DNA of 64,000 nt from Morganella morganii. GTDB lineage: Bacteria; Pseudomonadota; Gammaproteobacteria; Enterobacterales; Enterobacteriaceae. The position numbers were made by a program, and so were the translations under genes. Where the stretch lies: assembly GCF_019242955.1 (NCBI RefSeq), contig NZ_CP066129.1, positions 434,001 through 498,000 of the forward strand, in the 5' to 3' direction. The first letter of the stretch is position 1; every line of letters begins with the position of its first letter. The notes under the pieces were generated by a model. The model was not told the DNA's origin and searched no databases. It worked only from the letters and a program-made list of their open reading frames with translations. Shown in pieces: positions 26,515 through 35,032 of this stretch.

Positions 26515-27477
26515 TCATTTATTTTTATTTTTCTTCACAATCAGCAGGCTGCCGTCATGCAGCTCGGTGACTTCAACCGGTAACAGCAGCGGCAGAGCCG
26601 TGAAAAAAGCATCTGTTTCAGAAAGGGTGACCCGGCCGGAGACGGTCAGATCCGTCGCATTGGCGGCAAGTGACACCGGGCGGTTGCTGTAAGGTGCGAG
26701 GCGGGCAACAACATCGTGCAGCGGGGTATTCGTGAGGGTGATTTGTCCGTTACGCCATTCTCCGGCCTGTTCCGGCGGGATATGACTGAGCAGCAGGGCG
26801 TGCCCCGGTGCGGGACTGACGGCGTTATCCCCGGCACGGAGATAAACCGGTTTTTTATCTGCGGCATCCCGCAGGGCGACAATCCCGTTCGCCACAGAGA
26901 CAGCCACTTCTGTCCCCCGGCGGCTGACATCAAATTCTGTCCCGACAACCGTTATCTCCCTGCCGTCCGCCTGAATCACAAACGGCCGCCACGGATTGGA
27001 TTTCACCTGAAAAAAAGCGTTGCCGCGCACCAGCGTAATACGGCGTTGTGTCTGCTCATAGGCAATATCCGCTTCACTGTCACGGTTGAGAAAAATACGG
27101 CTGCCGTCCGGCAGGATCATGGATTTACTCTCTGAGGCAGTGGCGAGCGTCAGGTTATCCATCAGTAAAGCAGGTAACTGGCTGTAGGGTAAAAACAGCA
27201 TCACCAGGATAAACAGCCCGGCGAGGGTATGGCGCAGCGGGCGCAATACCGAAAACGGCCGGTCAGGTGCCGGGGCTGTGACGTCAGGACGCGGCAGGGC
27301 CGACATATCACCCCACAGTTGCGCCATCTCATCAAATGCCCGGCGGTTTTCCGGAGATTCCGCCAGCCATGACTGCAAGTCACGCTGCTGCTGCGCCGTC
27401 ATACTCTGGCTGTGCCAGCGTGTAAACCACAGTGCGGCGGCTTCTTCCCGTTCATCCTGTTCACGCCGGTCAGTCAT
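26515..27477 (-). CDS. FecR-family anti-sigma / sigma-regulator
   Basis: 320 residues with the classic order: an N-terminal cytoplasmic DUF4880 region (AALWFTRWHSQ about residue 14, ENRRAFDEMAQLW about 43), one membrane span (LAGLFILVMLFLPYSQLPAL, about 85-104), the periplasmic FecR domain (LPDGSRIFLNRDSEADIAY to GTEFDVSR), and a C-terminal STN-like DUF4974 domain. It should bind the periplasmic STN domain of the neighbouring receptor and pass the signal to the sigma factor. Its ATG overlaps the sigma gene stop (ATGA), so the two are translationally coupled. Confidence 0.92.
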   Translation of the reverse strand: MTDRREQDEREEAAALWFTRWHSQSMTAQQQRDLQSWLAESPENRRAFDEMAQLWGDMSALPRPDVTAPAPDRPFSVLRPLRHTLAGLFILVMLFLPYSQLPALLMDNLTLATASESKSMILPDGSRIFLNRDSEADIAYEQTQRRITLVRGNAFFQVKSNPWRPFVIQADGREITVVGTEFDVSRRGTEVAVSVANGIVALRDAADKKPVYLRAGDNAVSPAPGHALLLSHIPPEQAGEWRNGQITLTNTPLHDVVARLAPYSNRPVSLAANATDLTVSGRVTLSETDAFFTALPLLLPVEVTELHDGSLLIVKKNKNK

Positions 27478-28058
27478 TCCCCGTCCTTCTGTTCTTCGGT
27501 ATTCATGGCGCGTTTACATTGCAGCAGGGCACGGGCGATATGTTTCTCCACCATACTGACAGTGATATCCATCCGTTCGGCAATGTCACTTTGTGAAAGT
27601 CCGTCAAACCGGTAAAGCACAAAAGCTTCCCGCTGACGGGGCGGCAGTTCATTCAGCACCTGATACAGCCTGTCCAGCCGCTGGCGGTGTTCGAGCTGAA
27701 CCTGAGGATCGGCTTCCTCCTGTGCCACTTCCGCGGTCAGCGAGTCATCCCACTCACTGACGCGGTCACGACCCTTCCGCTGGTTGTAGCGCCAGTGGTC
27801 GGTCAGCACATTATTGGCGATCTTAAACAGGAACGCGCGGGTTTCCTGCACAGAAGTATCGTTGCCGCCTTTCAGCCAGCGGGCAAACACATCCTGCGAC
27901 AGATCCCGTGCATCCTGACTGTTGCCCAGCCGCTTGTGGAAGAAGCGGACAAGCTGATGGTAGGTTGAGTGATAAGCCCCGGCGATAAGCCTGCTTACCG
28001 ATTTTTCAGTTGTCATTTTTCTGGTGTGTATCGAAGTCATCGTAATTGAGGGAGTCAT
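27474..28058 (-). CDS. ECF sigma factor, FecI type
   Basis: Up to 194 residues. Region 2 spans about 30-95 (LGNSQDARDLSQDVFARWL, FLFKIANNVLTDHWRYNQRK) and region 4 about 130-185 (ELPPRQREAFVLYRFDGLSQSDIAERM). Surface-signalling sigma factors of this class recruit RNA polymerase to the receptor operon promoter. Three possible ATG starts lie at 28058, 28040 and 28016; none has a strong ribosome-binding site, so the exact N-terminus is uncertain. Divergent from the tonB-like gene across a short region holding a Fur-like box. Confidence 0.92.
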   Translation of the reverse strand: MTPSITMTSIHTRKMTTEKSVSRLIAGAYHSTYHQLVRFFHKRLGNSQDARDLSQDVFARWLKGGNDTSVQETRAFLFKIANNVLTDHWRYNQRKGRDRVSEWDDSLTAEVAQEEADPQVQLEHRQRLDRLYQVLNELPPRQREAFVLYRFDGLSQSDIAERMDITVSMVEKHIARALLQCKRAMNTEEQKDGE

Positions 28059-28133
28059 TACGCATTGCTTAGAAAAAGCTAAAAAATCTCATTGTTGTTA
28101 TTTGAATTATTATTTAATAATAAAAAGCAATAT

Positions 28134-28152
28134 CATTTGCGTTATCATTATG
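28134..28152. promoter_or_regulatory. Fur-box-like site in the divergent sigma factor / TonB promoter region
   Basis: Read on the minus strand, the site contains ataatgataacg followed by caaatgat; about 12 of 19 positions match the Fur consensus. The 150-bp gap could control both directions, giving iron-dependent expression of the whole import system. Confidence 0.6.
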
Positions 28153-28208
28153 CCTGTAATTTTACAAATTGAAATACGTGAATAACGATTAAAAAAGAGA
28201 GTTGAGTG

Positions 28209-28985
28209 ATGTTGAATGTGGCTGCGGCCTGTTATCAGAACAGGCGCTATTCAGTCGGCGGTACGGTTGCCAGTGTGGGCGCACACGTACTGTTGCTGGC
28301 ATTGTTCCTGGGCTGGCTGACGTTTTCTGCGGAAGAACCGAAAGGCATGCTGCCGCCGGCATTTGTGCTGATGCCGGGCGTTTATCAGCTGGAAAGTGCA
28401 CCACCGGAAAAAGCGGAAGGGGTCAGGCAGGTGATGTCACAACCGGCACCACAGCCGTTGGCGGAACCGGAGCGGGAATCTGCGGTTGATAAACTGGCGG
28501 TATCTGATCAGGGCACCTGGACAAAAAAAGCGGAGAAACCAAAGAAAAAAGCAGAGAAAAAGCCGCTAACGGAGATTAAAATGCCGGAAACGGACAATCC
28601 GTCACCGGTACTTGCCGAGAGCACATCCGCACCGCGTCAGGGCGACAGCTCTGCCAGCCGTGCTGATTTCACCAGTCATGCGCCGCAGCCGGTCAGCGGC
28701 AGTACCGGCTGGGAAAGCACAGTACATTCGCATCTGGCGAAATATAAACGCTATCCGCGGGCACTGCTGCGCTATAAATCCACCGGTGTTTCTCATGTGA
28801 GAGTAACGCTGAATATGCAGGGAAATGTTGTCTCTGCCGAACTGGTTAATTCATCGGGCACAAAACTGCTGGATAAAGAAGCGCTTGCCACAGTACAACG
28901 GGCATCACCTTTCCCGCTGCCGCCACAGGAGCGCAGCAAAAACGGCCATATTGAGATAGTCACCCCCATCGGTTTTTACCTGTAA
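28209..28985 (+). CDS. TonB-like energy transducer (FusB-type, system-dedicated)
   Basis: 258 residues. An N-terminal cytoplasmic stretch precedes one membrane anchor (VGAHVLLLALFLGWLTF, about residues 24-40). A long proline-, lysine- and glutamate-rich periplasmic spacer follows (about 75-150, with EKPKKKAEKKP). The C-terminal TonB domain begins around HLAKYKRYPRALLRYKSTG and ends in FPLPP and IVTPIGFYL. It lacks the exbB/exbD partners here, so it must use those encoded elsewhere. Divergent orientation from the sigma/anti-sigma genes and the shared Fur-like box tie it to the receptor. The ATG at 28209 is chosen over the GTG at 28206. Confidence 0.88.
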   Translation: MLNVAAACYQNRRYSVGGTVASVGAHVLLLALFLGWLTFSAEEPKGMLPPAFVLMPGVYQLESAPPEKAEGVRQVMSQPAPQPLAEPERESAVDKLAVSDQGTWTKKAEKPKKKAEKKPLTEIKMPETDNPSPVLAESTSAPRQGDSSASRADFTSHAPQPVSGSTGWESTVHSHLAKYKRYPRALLRYKSTGVSHVRVTLNMQGNVVSAELVNSSGTKLLDKEALATVQRASPFPLPPQERSKNGHIEIVTPIGFYL

Positions 28986-28989
28986 CCAG

Positions 28990-29045
28990 CAGACAATTCC
29001 CGAAATACCATTTTTATTACCAGGAATTGTCTGTATTTTCCCCTT
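28990..29045 (+). terminator. Probable terminator of the tonB-like gene
   Basis: A perfect 11-bp stem cagacaattcc/ggaattgtctg with a 22-nt loop is followed by tattttcccctttttt. Confidence 0.6.
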
Positions 29046-29050
29046 TTTTG

Positions 29051-29652
29051 TTTCCTTGTTTATTTTTTCCCTGCTTAACATTTCGGTTTTTCTATAGGTT
29101 CTCATAATTTATTTAAATGAGTTTCAGTCACTCATATCGCAACAAGCACAGTAAAGCCGGTTCCGGCACGGATAAAATTCTGTTATTACCCGTCGTAATA
29201 AAAGTACCAAAATGAAAATAATTAATTTAATTAATAAGTATTGCTGGTGGATATCCGGCGGTGATTATCGAAAAGAGTGTGTTACACTGCTAAAAAATAG
29301 CGGGCGATGGTAGTGTTTACTGTGGCAGAGAGCTGGTGAATGGACAATATAATGCCTTGGCAAATAATCATTTTTAGTCTGTTTAAGGGTATATTGTTAC
29401 AAAATATTTCATCCGTGAATTATCAGGAAAATATGTAATAATGTTATTATTCAGCAGCAGGATTGAATAAAAGAATTTAATATATAAGAAATCCGATTTT
29501 TATCACTATTCATTAGTATGCATCATTTTCGGACGTGACTTTAGTGATATAAACTCTGTTTTCTTTGATAGATTAATTTTTTATAGGTGATTTTGCGTAA
29601 TACCAGATTAACTCAAAATTAAACATCGTGAATTTTAGTTAGGTAAGGATAA
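29051..29652 (+). other. Long AT-rich region upstream of the ABC importer operon
   Basis: About 600 bp without a credible gene. It contains the palindrome attaattTaattaat near 29221 and many A/T tracts typical of H-NS-bound DNA. I found no convincing NikR operator (GTATGA-N16-TCATAC) or other named site. It must hold the promoter of the downstream four-gene operon. Confidence 0.45.
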
Positions 29653-29655
29653 GTG

Positions 29656-31251
29656 ATGACTAAAAAGTCTGTTTTTGCAAGAACACTCGTCTCTTTGCTA
29701 TTAGGTACAGCTATTAGTGCTTCAGCGCTGGCTGCGGCAGAAAATACCGGTCATACATTACGGCTGGCTATCGGCGCAGAACCGACAGAGGGATTTGACC
29801 CGATGCTCGGCTGGAGCCACGGCAGTTACTTATTACTGCACAGCCCGCTGCTCAAACAAAAGGCCGATCTTTCCTGGCACAGCTATATGCTGGACAGTTA
29901 CGACCACAATGCCGACGGCAAAGAGTGGACGCTGAAACTGAAAAAAGATCTGAAATTCTCGGACGGCTCCCCGCTGACCGCCAAAGACGTTGCTTTCACC
30001 TATAACAATGCCGCCGCCGGCGGCGGTAAAATCGACATGGGGAATTTTGCCAAAGCGGAGGTCATTGACCCGCTGACCGTGAAAATGACCCTGTCCGAAC
30101 CGCAAAGTACCTTTATTAACGTACTCGGCTCTCTCGGGATTGTGTCCGCCGATAAATATGATGCCAGAGAGTATGCCCAAAAACCGGTGGGTGCCGGGCC
30201 ATACCGCCTGGTGGCTTTCCAGCCGGGCCAGCAGCTGATTGTTGAGGCGAACCCGTATTACGCCGGGCCGAAAAACGACTTTAACAAGCTGGTGTTTGTC
30301 TTCCTGGATGAAGATGCCGCTTTTGCAGCCGCGCAGAGCCGTCAGCTTGAAGTTGTCCGCATTCCGCCGGTGATCGCTGCGACTGCCGGTGATGTCAAAG
30401 GGATGAAACTGGTAGAGCGTGCCAGCGTGGAAAACCGCGGTATTGTCTTCCCGATTCCGAAAGCCGGTGAAAAAGATGCACAGGGTAATCCGATCGGTAA
30501 CGATATCACCTCCGATGTGGCTGTCCGTAAAGCCATCAACTATGCCATTGACCGTAAATTACTGTCTGAGCAGGTGATGGAAGGGTATGCCGTACCGGCC
30601 TTTACCGGTGTTCACGGGCTGCCGTGGAACAATCCGGAAGCCGCTTTTAAAGATGGTGATGCGGAAAAAGCCAAACAGATCCTGGAAGAGGCAGGCTGGA
30701 AACTGAATAAAGACGGACTGCGCGAGAAAGACGGCAAAGTCGCCAAACTGACGCTGTGGTACACCAGCGGGGATACCACCCGCCGTGACCTGGCACAGGC
30801 TATCCGCGCATTCCTGAAACCAATCGGTATTGAACTGGATTTACAGTCCGGCAGCTGGGAAACCGTCGAACGCCATATGCACGCAAACCCGACCCTGTTC
30901 GGCTGGGGCAGTCTTGACCCGATGGAGTTAGTCCATCATTACAGCAGCAAAGCGGCAGGTGTGGAGTTCTACAACCCGGGCTATTACAAAAATCCGCAGG
31001 TGGATGCCATTCTTGAGAAAGCGGTGAGTGCGCCGGATCAGGAAGCTGCAATTCCAATCTGGCAGCAGGTGGACTGGAACGGTAAAACCGGCACGGGGAT
31101 TAAAGGGGATGCTGCCTGGGCGTGGCTGCTGAATGTGCAGCATACCTATGTGGTCAGTGATTGTGTGGATCTGGGCAAAGGCGCGCCGGAGATCCACGGA
31201 TCATGGTCACTGCTCAACAGTGTGGATGACTGGGCCTGGACCTGCAAATAA
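29656..31251 (+). CDS. ABC transporter substrate-binding protein, Nik/Opp family (probable nickel or peptide uptake)
   Basis: 531 residues with a signal peptide (TLVSLLLGTAISASALAA, cleavage near residue 28) and no lipobox. The SBP_bac_5 fold is shown by LKFSDGSPLTAKDVAFTYN near residue 98, KPVGAGPYRL near 180, and VRKAINYAIDRK near 292. The family includes nickel-binding (NikA, CntA, YntA) and peptide-binding proteins. The location just ahead of a urease operon favours nickel, as for ynt genes near Yersinia urease, but this is inference. The ATG at 29656 follows aaggataagtg; a GTG lies immediately before. Its stop shares one base with the next start codon. Confidence 0.85.
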   Translation: MTKKSVFARTLVSLLLGTAISASALAAAENTGHTLRLAIGAEPTEGFDPMLGWSHGSYLLLHSPLLKQKADLSWHSYMLDSYDHNADGKEWTLKLKKDLKFSDGSPLTAKDVAFTYNNAAAGGGKIDMGNFAKAEVIDPLTVKMTLSEPQSTFINVLGSLGIVSADKYDAREYAQKPVGAGPYRLVAFQPGQQLIVEANPYYAGPKNDFNKLVFVFLDEDAAFAAAQSRQLEVVRIPPVIAATAGDVKGMKLVERASVENRGIVFPIPKAGEKDAQGNPIGNDITSDVAVRKAINYAIDRKLLSEQVMEGYAVPAFTGVHGLPWNNPEAAFKDGDAEKAKQILEEAGWKLNKDGLREKDGKVAKLTLWYTSGDTTRRDLAQAIRAFLKPIGIELDLQSGSWETVERHMHANPTLFGWGSLDPMELVHHYSSKAAGVEFYNPGYYKNPQVDAILEKAVSAPDQEAAIPIWQQVDWNGKTGTGIKGDAAWAWLLNVQHTYVVSDCVDLGKGAPEIHGSWSLLNSVDDWAWTCK

Positions 31252-32219
31252 TGCGCAGTGCCCTGTTCCTTTTCGTGCGGTTTTTTTGTCTGCTGACGGT
31301 CACGGCGGCGGGAGTGTTTATCCTCCTGAGTTATTCGCCGGTTGACCCGATCAGAGCCTATATCGGAAATGATCTGCTGCATGTGCCGCCGGAGCAGTAT
31401 CCGGCGATCGCCGCCCGCTGGGGACTGGATCAGCCGCTGTGGCAGCGGTTCTGGATCTGGTTCTCGCAGATGCTGCGCGGTGATCTCGGCTACTCCATGC
31501 TGTATAACGCGCCGGTTTCAGAGGTGATTTCGGCGCGGCTCGGGCCTTCACTGGCACTTCTTATCAGTGCTTGGTTTTTCTCGGGAATTACCGGGCTGCT
31601 GCTGGGGCTGGTGGCAGGGCGGTATCTGAACCGCTGGCCGGACAAAATAATTTCGGCGCTGTCGTATCTGCTGGCTTCGATACCGACATTCTGGATAGGG
31701 CTGCTGCTGCTGTCACTGTTTGCGGTCACCCTGAACTGGGCACCGATCTGCTGTGCCTGGCCGATGGGTGAGGATGCGGATACTGCCACGTTCGGTGAAA
31801 AACTTCATCACCTGATCCTGCCGGTGCTGGCACTGGGATTACTCGGCGTCGGTAACATTGCCCTGCATACGCGGGCGAAAGTGGCGGAAGTGATGGGAAC
31901 AGAGTTTATCCGTTATGCCAGAGCGCAGGGGGATAAAGGCTGGCCGATGATTAATTTTCATGTGCTGCGTCACGCTATTACCCCGGCACTCTGTTTACAG
32001 TTTGCCTCGGTGGGGGAACTGCTGAGCGGTTCACTGCTGGCGGAGAAAGTGTTTGCCTATCCCGGTCTGGGACAGGCGACGATAGATGCGGGGCTGCGGG
32101 GAGATATCCCGCTGCTGATGGGTATTGTGATGTTTTGCGCGATCCTGATTTTTATCGGTAACAGCACGGCGGATATTTTACTGCGCCGCGTGAATCAGGG
32201 AGTGATCCGCGAGTCATGA
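31251..32219 (+). CDS. ABC importer permease, OppB/NikB type
   Basis: 322 residues with about six membrane spans. The first span (LFLFVRFFCLLTVTAAGVFIL) is followed by the family GLDQPLWQRFWIWFSQMLRGDLG motif near residue 58. The ATPase-contacting EAA loop is TEFIRYARAQGDKGW near residue 218. It forms the inner-membrane channel with the next permease. Start overlaps the substrate-binding protein stop by one base, and its own end overlaps the next gene (ATGA). Confidence 0.88.
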   Translation: MRSALFLFVRFFCLLTVTAAGVFILLSYSPVDPIRAYIGNDLLHVPPEQYPAIAARWGLDQPLWQRFWIWFSQMLRGDLGYSMLYNAPVSEVISARLGPSLALLISAWFFSGITGLLLGLVAGRYLNRWPDKIISALSYLLASIPTFWIGLLLLSLFAVTLNWAPICCAWPMGEDADTATFGEKLHHLILPVLALGLLGVGNIALHTRAKVAEVMGTEFIRYARAQGDKGWPMINFHVLRHAITPALCLQFASVGELLSGSLLAEKVFAYPGLGQATIDAGLRGDIPLLMGIVMFCAILIFIGNSTADILLRRVNQGVIRES

Positions 32220-33022
32220 CGTATAACCCGAACCGCGCCCTGTTAAAACTGACGGGCACATTACTGATGCTGATCCTGCTGGGCGTATATGCCATCTGGA
32301 TCACACACACAGATATTGATATGGATTTCCTGGCGCGGCGGCAGGCACCTTCTGTCGCGCACTGGTTCGGTACTGACAGCCTGGGGCGTGATCTGTGGGA
32401 TCGCACCTTTCAGGGCATGGCAACCAGTCTGCAAATCGGACTGATTTCTGCCCTGACCAGCGGGCTGGTGGCACTGACCATGGCCGGGTTATCCACCATT
32501 AACAAAGGGACAGATTATCTGGTGCGCGGGGTGATTGATACGCTGCTGGCACTGCCGCACCTGCTGCTGCTGATTTTAATCTGTTTCACCCTGGGCGGCG
32601 GAAAATCCGGCGTGATCTGGGCGATAGCCCTGACACACTGGCCGAAACTGACGCTGATCCTGCGCTCGGAAATTCTGCGGGTACGGGAAACGGATTATGT
32701 GATGCTGGCACAGCGCATAGGAAATTCACGGTTGTATTGCTGGCGTCATCATTATCTGCCAATGTTATTACCGCAGTGGATTGTCGGCACACTGCTGATG
32801 TTCCCGCATTCGGTACTGCACAGTGCGGCGCTCAGTTTTCTGGGCTTCGGGCTTGCGCCGCATGAGGCATCTCTGGGGATACTGCTGTCAGATGCGCTGC
32901 GTTACCTCAGTACCGGCGCCTGGTGGCTGGCATTTTTCCCGGGACTGGTGCTGGTCGGACTGGTGTTACTGTTTGATCAGTTTGCGAAAGCGTTACAACA
33001 GCTCTGGCTGAGGATCGCATAA
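32216..33022 (+). CDS. ABC importer permease, OppC/NikC type
   Basis: 268 residues. The N-terminal span (LTGTLLMLILLGVYAIWI) and the family motif HWFGTDSLGRDLWDRTFQG near residue 45 identify an OppC-type subunit. The EAA loop appears as ETDYVMLAQRIGNSRLYCWRHH near residue 161, and the typical LSFLGFGLAPHEASLG follows near residue 205. Both ends overlap neighbours (ATGA upstream, one base shared with the ATPase start downstream), so translation is coupled through the operon. Confidence 0.88.
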   Translation: MTYNPNRALLKLTGTLLMLILLGVYAIWITHTDIDMDFLARRQAPSVAHWFGTDSLGRDLWDRTFQGMATSLQIGLISALTSGLVALTMAGLSTINKGTDYLVRGVIDTLLALPHLLLLILICFTLGGGKSGVIWAIALTHWPKLTLILRSEILRVRETDYVMLAQRIGNSRLYCWRHHYLPMLLPQWIVGTLLMFPHSVLHSAALSFLGFGLAPHEASLGILLSDALRYLSTGAWWLAFFPGLVLVGLVLLFDQFAKALQQLWLRIA

Positions 33023-33810
33023 TGCTGAAATTTGACCGGCTTGCCATTGATGTCGCGCAGTTCGGCTGGCTGCGGAAAAAACGCTGGCAGCCGCTGCTGA
33101 CGGATATTTCCCTGGCGGTTCAGCCCGGTGAACTGGTGGCGCTGGTCGGCAGCAGCGGAGAAGGCAAAAGCCTGCTGCTGCAAAGTGCGCTGGGTCTGCT
33201 GCCGGACAACATGCGCTGCCGCGGTGCTATCTCGCTTGCGGGGGAAACGCTGACGGAAGAGAGTAAACAGCTGCATCGCGGCAATACCCTGTGTTATGTG
33301 CCGCAGGGGGTCAGTGCGCTCAATCCGCTGGTGCGGGTGGGGCCGCAGCTGGAACGCGCAGCCACACTCAGCGGAATGCATGTGAAGATGCATGATGTGG
33401 CGCGTCAGCTGCAACGTTATAACCTCCGGCCGGAACTGACGGCCGCCTTTCCGAACCGGCTCTCCGGCGGGATGGCAAAACGGGTGCTGACCTGCGGGGC
33501 GACCCTGACCGGGGCGCAGTATATCCTGGCGGATGAAATTACATCCTGGCTGGATGATGAACATGCCGCACAATTACTCGCGCACCTGAAAGTATTATGT
33601 GCGGACGGGCGTGGTGTGTTGTGGGTCACGCATGACCTGGCGATGGCGGCCCGTTTTGCTGACCGGATAGCGGTGCTGCGTCACGGGGTTTTACAGGAAA
33701 CACTGACATCACAGGCATTGCTGAACGGAGAAGGCAGTCCGTGGCTGCAGTCACTGTGGGATGCACTGCCGGAGCATCGTTTTTTATCCGGGCAGAATAA
33801 ACTCAGATGA
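33022..33810 (+). CDS. ABC importer ATPase, OppD/NikD type
   Basis: 262 residues. Walker A GSSGEGKS near residue 43, Q-loop in CYVPQGVSALNPL near 94, signature LSGGMAKR near 150, Walker B ILADEITSWLD near 172 and switch His in VTHD near 203. The DEITSW variant replaces the usual DEPT-S/T-A after the catalytic Glu. Nik/Opp systems normally have two ATPases (D and F); here only one is present and no remnant of a second follows, so either it works as a homodimer or the partner is elsewhere. The C-terminal iron-sulfur/oligopeptide extension typical of OppD is short. Confidence 0.85.
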   Translation: MLKFDRLAIDVAQFGWLRKKRWQPLLTDISLAVQPGELVALVGSSGEGKSLLLQSALGLLPDNMRCRGAISLAGETLTEESKQLHRGNTLCYVPQGVSALNPLVRVGPQLERAATLSGMHVKMHDVARQLQRYNLRPELTAAFPNRLSGGMAKRVLTCGATLTGAQYILADEITSWLDDEHAAQLLAHLKVLCADGRGVLWVTHDLAMAARFADRIAVLRHGVLQETLTSQALLNGEGSPWLQSLWDALPEHRFLSGQNKLR

Positions 33811-34210
33811 TAATCTGCTTTATTTCGTCCTTATCTGAGTATTTATTATTTATTTACTGAAAATCAGTATGGTGATTGATTTTATATTTAAACACAGTAG
33901 CAGATATTAATTCATCTATATGCGGTAACGGAAACACAGCATAGTCATCAAAGGATCTGAACATCGTTTTCTTATTCAGGAGAACAGCGGTGAATGATTT
34001 ATTTTTTTATGGCTGATTAGCCACTTACATTTTTTCACGCTTTGTATTTCCGGGTGTGCGTCTGCGCATGTCCGGTGGCCGGTGGCGTATTGTGCATGCT
34101 GTTCAGCAGATGCGTCACTGAAATAAAAACTGAAATCACGGTGATCCGGAAACCATCATAATCCGGGTTGCTGTCTGATGACTCTGTTTTCATCCAATTG
34201 TGGAGGCGTT
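33811..34210 (+). other. Non-coding region between the ABC importer and urease operons
   Basis: 400 bp with no credible gene and no recognisable remnant of a second ATPase. It contains a short palindrome tactga-aaa-tcagta (33855-33869). The urease promoter is expected here. No ureR gene or UreR-binding context is visible, in keeping with non-inducible urease in Morganella. Confidence 0.45.
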
Positions 34211-34513
34211 ATGCAATTAACCCCGAGAGAAGTTGAAAAGCTGATGATATACACCCTGGCGGATGTCGCGCAGCGACGCCGTGACAGAGGGGTAAAACTG
34301 AACTACCCGGAAGCGGTCGCGATTATCACGGTGACAGCACTGGAAGGCGCCCGTGACGGCAAAACAGTGGAAGATGTGATGAAAGAAGCCGCTACTGTGC
34401 TGACCAAAGCCGACGTGATGGAAGGGGTGGATGATTTAATCCCGAATGTGCAGGTTGAGGCTATTTTCACAGACGGCAGCCGTCTGGTGACGGTTCATAA
34501 CCCAATCAAATAA
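34211..34513 (+). CDS. ureA: Urease gamma subunit UreA
   Basis: 100-residue gamma subunit of the nickel urease apoenzyme, full length. [21 protein letters not shown], then [11 protein letters not shown] and DGKTVEDVM are family-typical. The ATG at 34211 follows tggaggcgtt; an upstream in-frame start would add 11 unrelated residues. First gene of ureABCEFGD, 29 bp before ureB. Gamma and beta are separate polypeptides, as in most enterobacteria. Confidence 0.97.
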   Translation: MQLTPREVEKLMIYTLADVAQRRRDRGVKLNYPEAVAIITVTALEGARDGKTVEDVMKEAATVLTKADVMEGVDDLIPNVQVEAIFTDGSRLVTVHNPIK

Positions 34514-34542
34514 ACGTACAGCAAAAAGGTGAGGTTCTGATT

Positions 34543-34965
34543 ATGAGTAATACAAAACAACCCACGCCGTTAGGCGGAGTCATTTTTGCGGATACCCCGA
34601 TTGAATTTAATACCGGTAAGCCGGAAACCAAAATTAAAGTCCGTAATACCGGGGATCGCCCGATTCAGATCGGTTCGCATTTTCACTTCTTTGAAGTGAA
34701 CCATGCCCTGGAATTTGACCGCGAAGCGGCTTACGGCAAACGCCTGAATATTTCATCCACCACCGCAATCCGTTTTGAGCCGGGTGATGAAACGGAAGTT
34801 TCTCTTATTCCTTACGGCGGCAAACAGACAGTGTACGGGTTTAATAACCTGGTGGACGGCTGGGCCGGTAATAATGTCGCCATCAGCGAACGTCCGGCAA
34901 AAGCGATTGCCCTGAATGAGGCGATTGCCCGCGGTTTCAGTCATAAAGCAGAAGCGAAGAAGTAA
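34543..34965 (+). CDS. ureB: Urease beta subunit UreB
   Basis: 140 residues, longer than the ~105-residue Klebsiella beta subunit, with extra residues at both ends as in Yersinia-type ureases. Conserved core: [21 protein letters not shown] near residue 34, followed by [13 protein letters not shown] and the [16 protein letters not shown] loop. Ribosome-binding aaaggtgagg precedes the ATG. Forms the (alpha-beta-gamma) trimer with UreA and UreC. Confidence 0.96.
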   Translation: MSNTKQPTPLGGVIFADTPIEFNTGKPETKIKVRNTGDRPIQIGSHFHFFEVNHALEFDREAAYGKRLNISSTTAIRFEPGDETEVSLIPYGGKQTVYGFNNLVDGWAGNNVAISERPAKAIALNEAIARGFSHKAEAKK

Positions 34966-35032
34966 TTCTCCGTCCTGATACGATTTTCCGGCAGAGATGC
35001 TCAGGCATCCTGAACGAAATAAGGAACACGTT

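Noticed and set aside
29051..29652. NikR operator upstream of the putative nickel importer
   Set aside because: No GTATGA-N16-TCATAC pattern was found; one gtatg half-site near 29516 has no partner.
33811..34210. Possible remnant of a second ABC ATPase gene after the importer operon
   Set aside because: I looked for Walker or signature motifs in all frames and found none; the region is AT-rich non-coding DNA.
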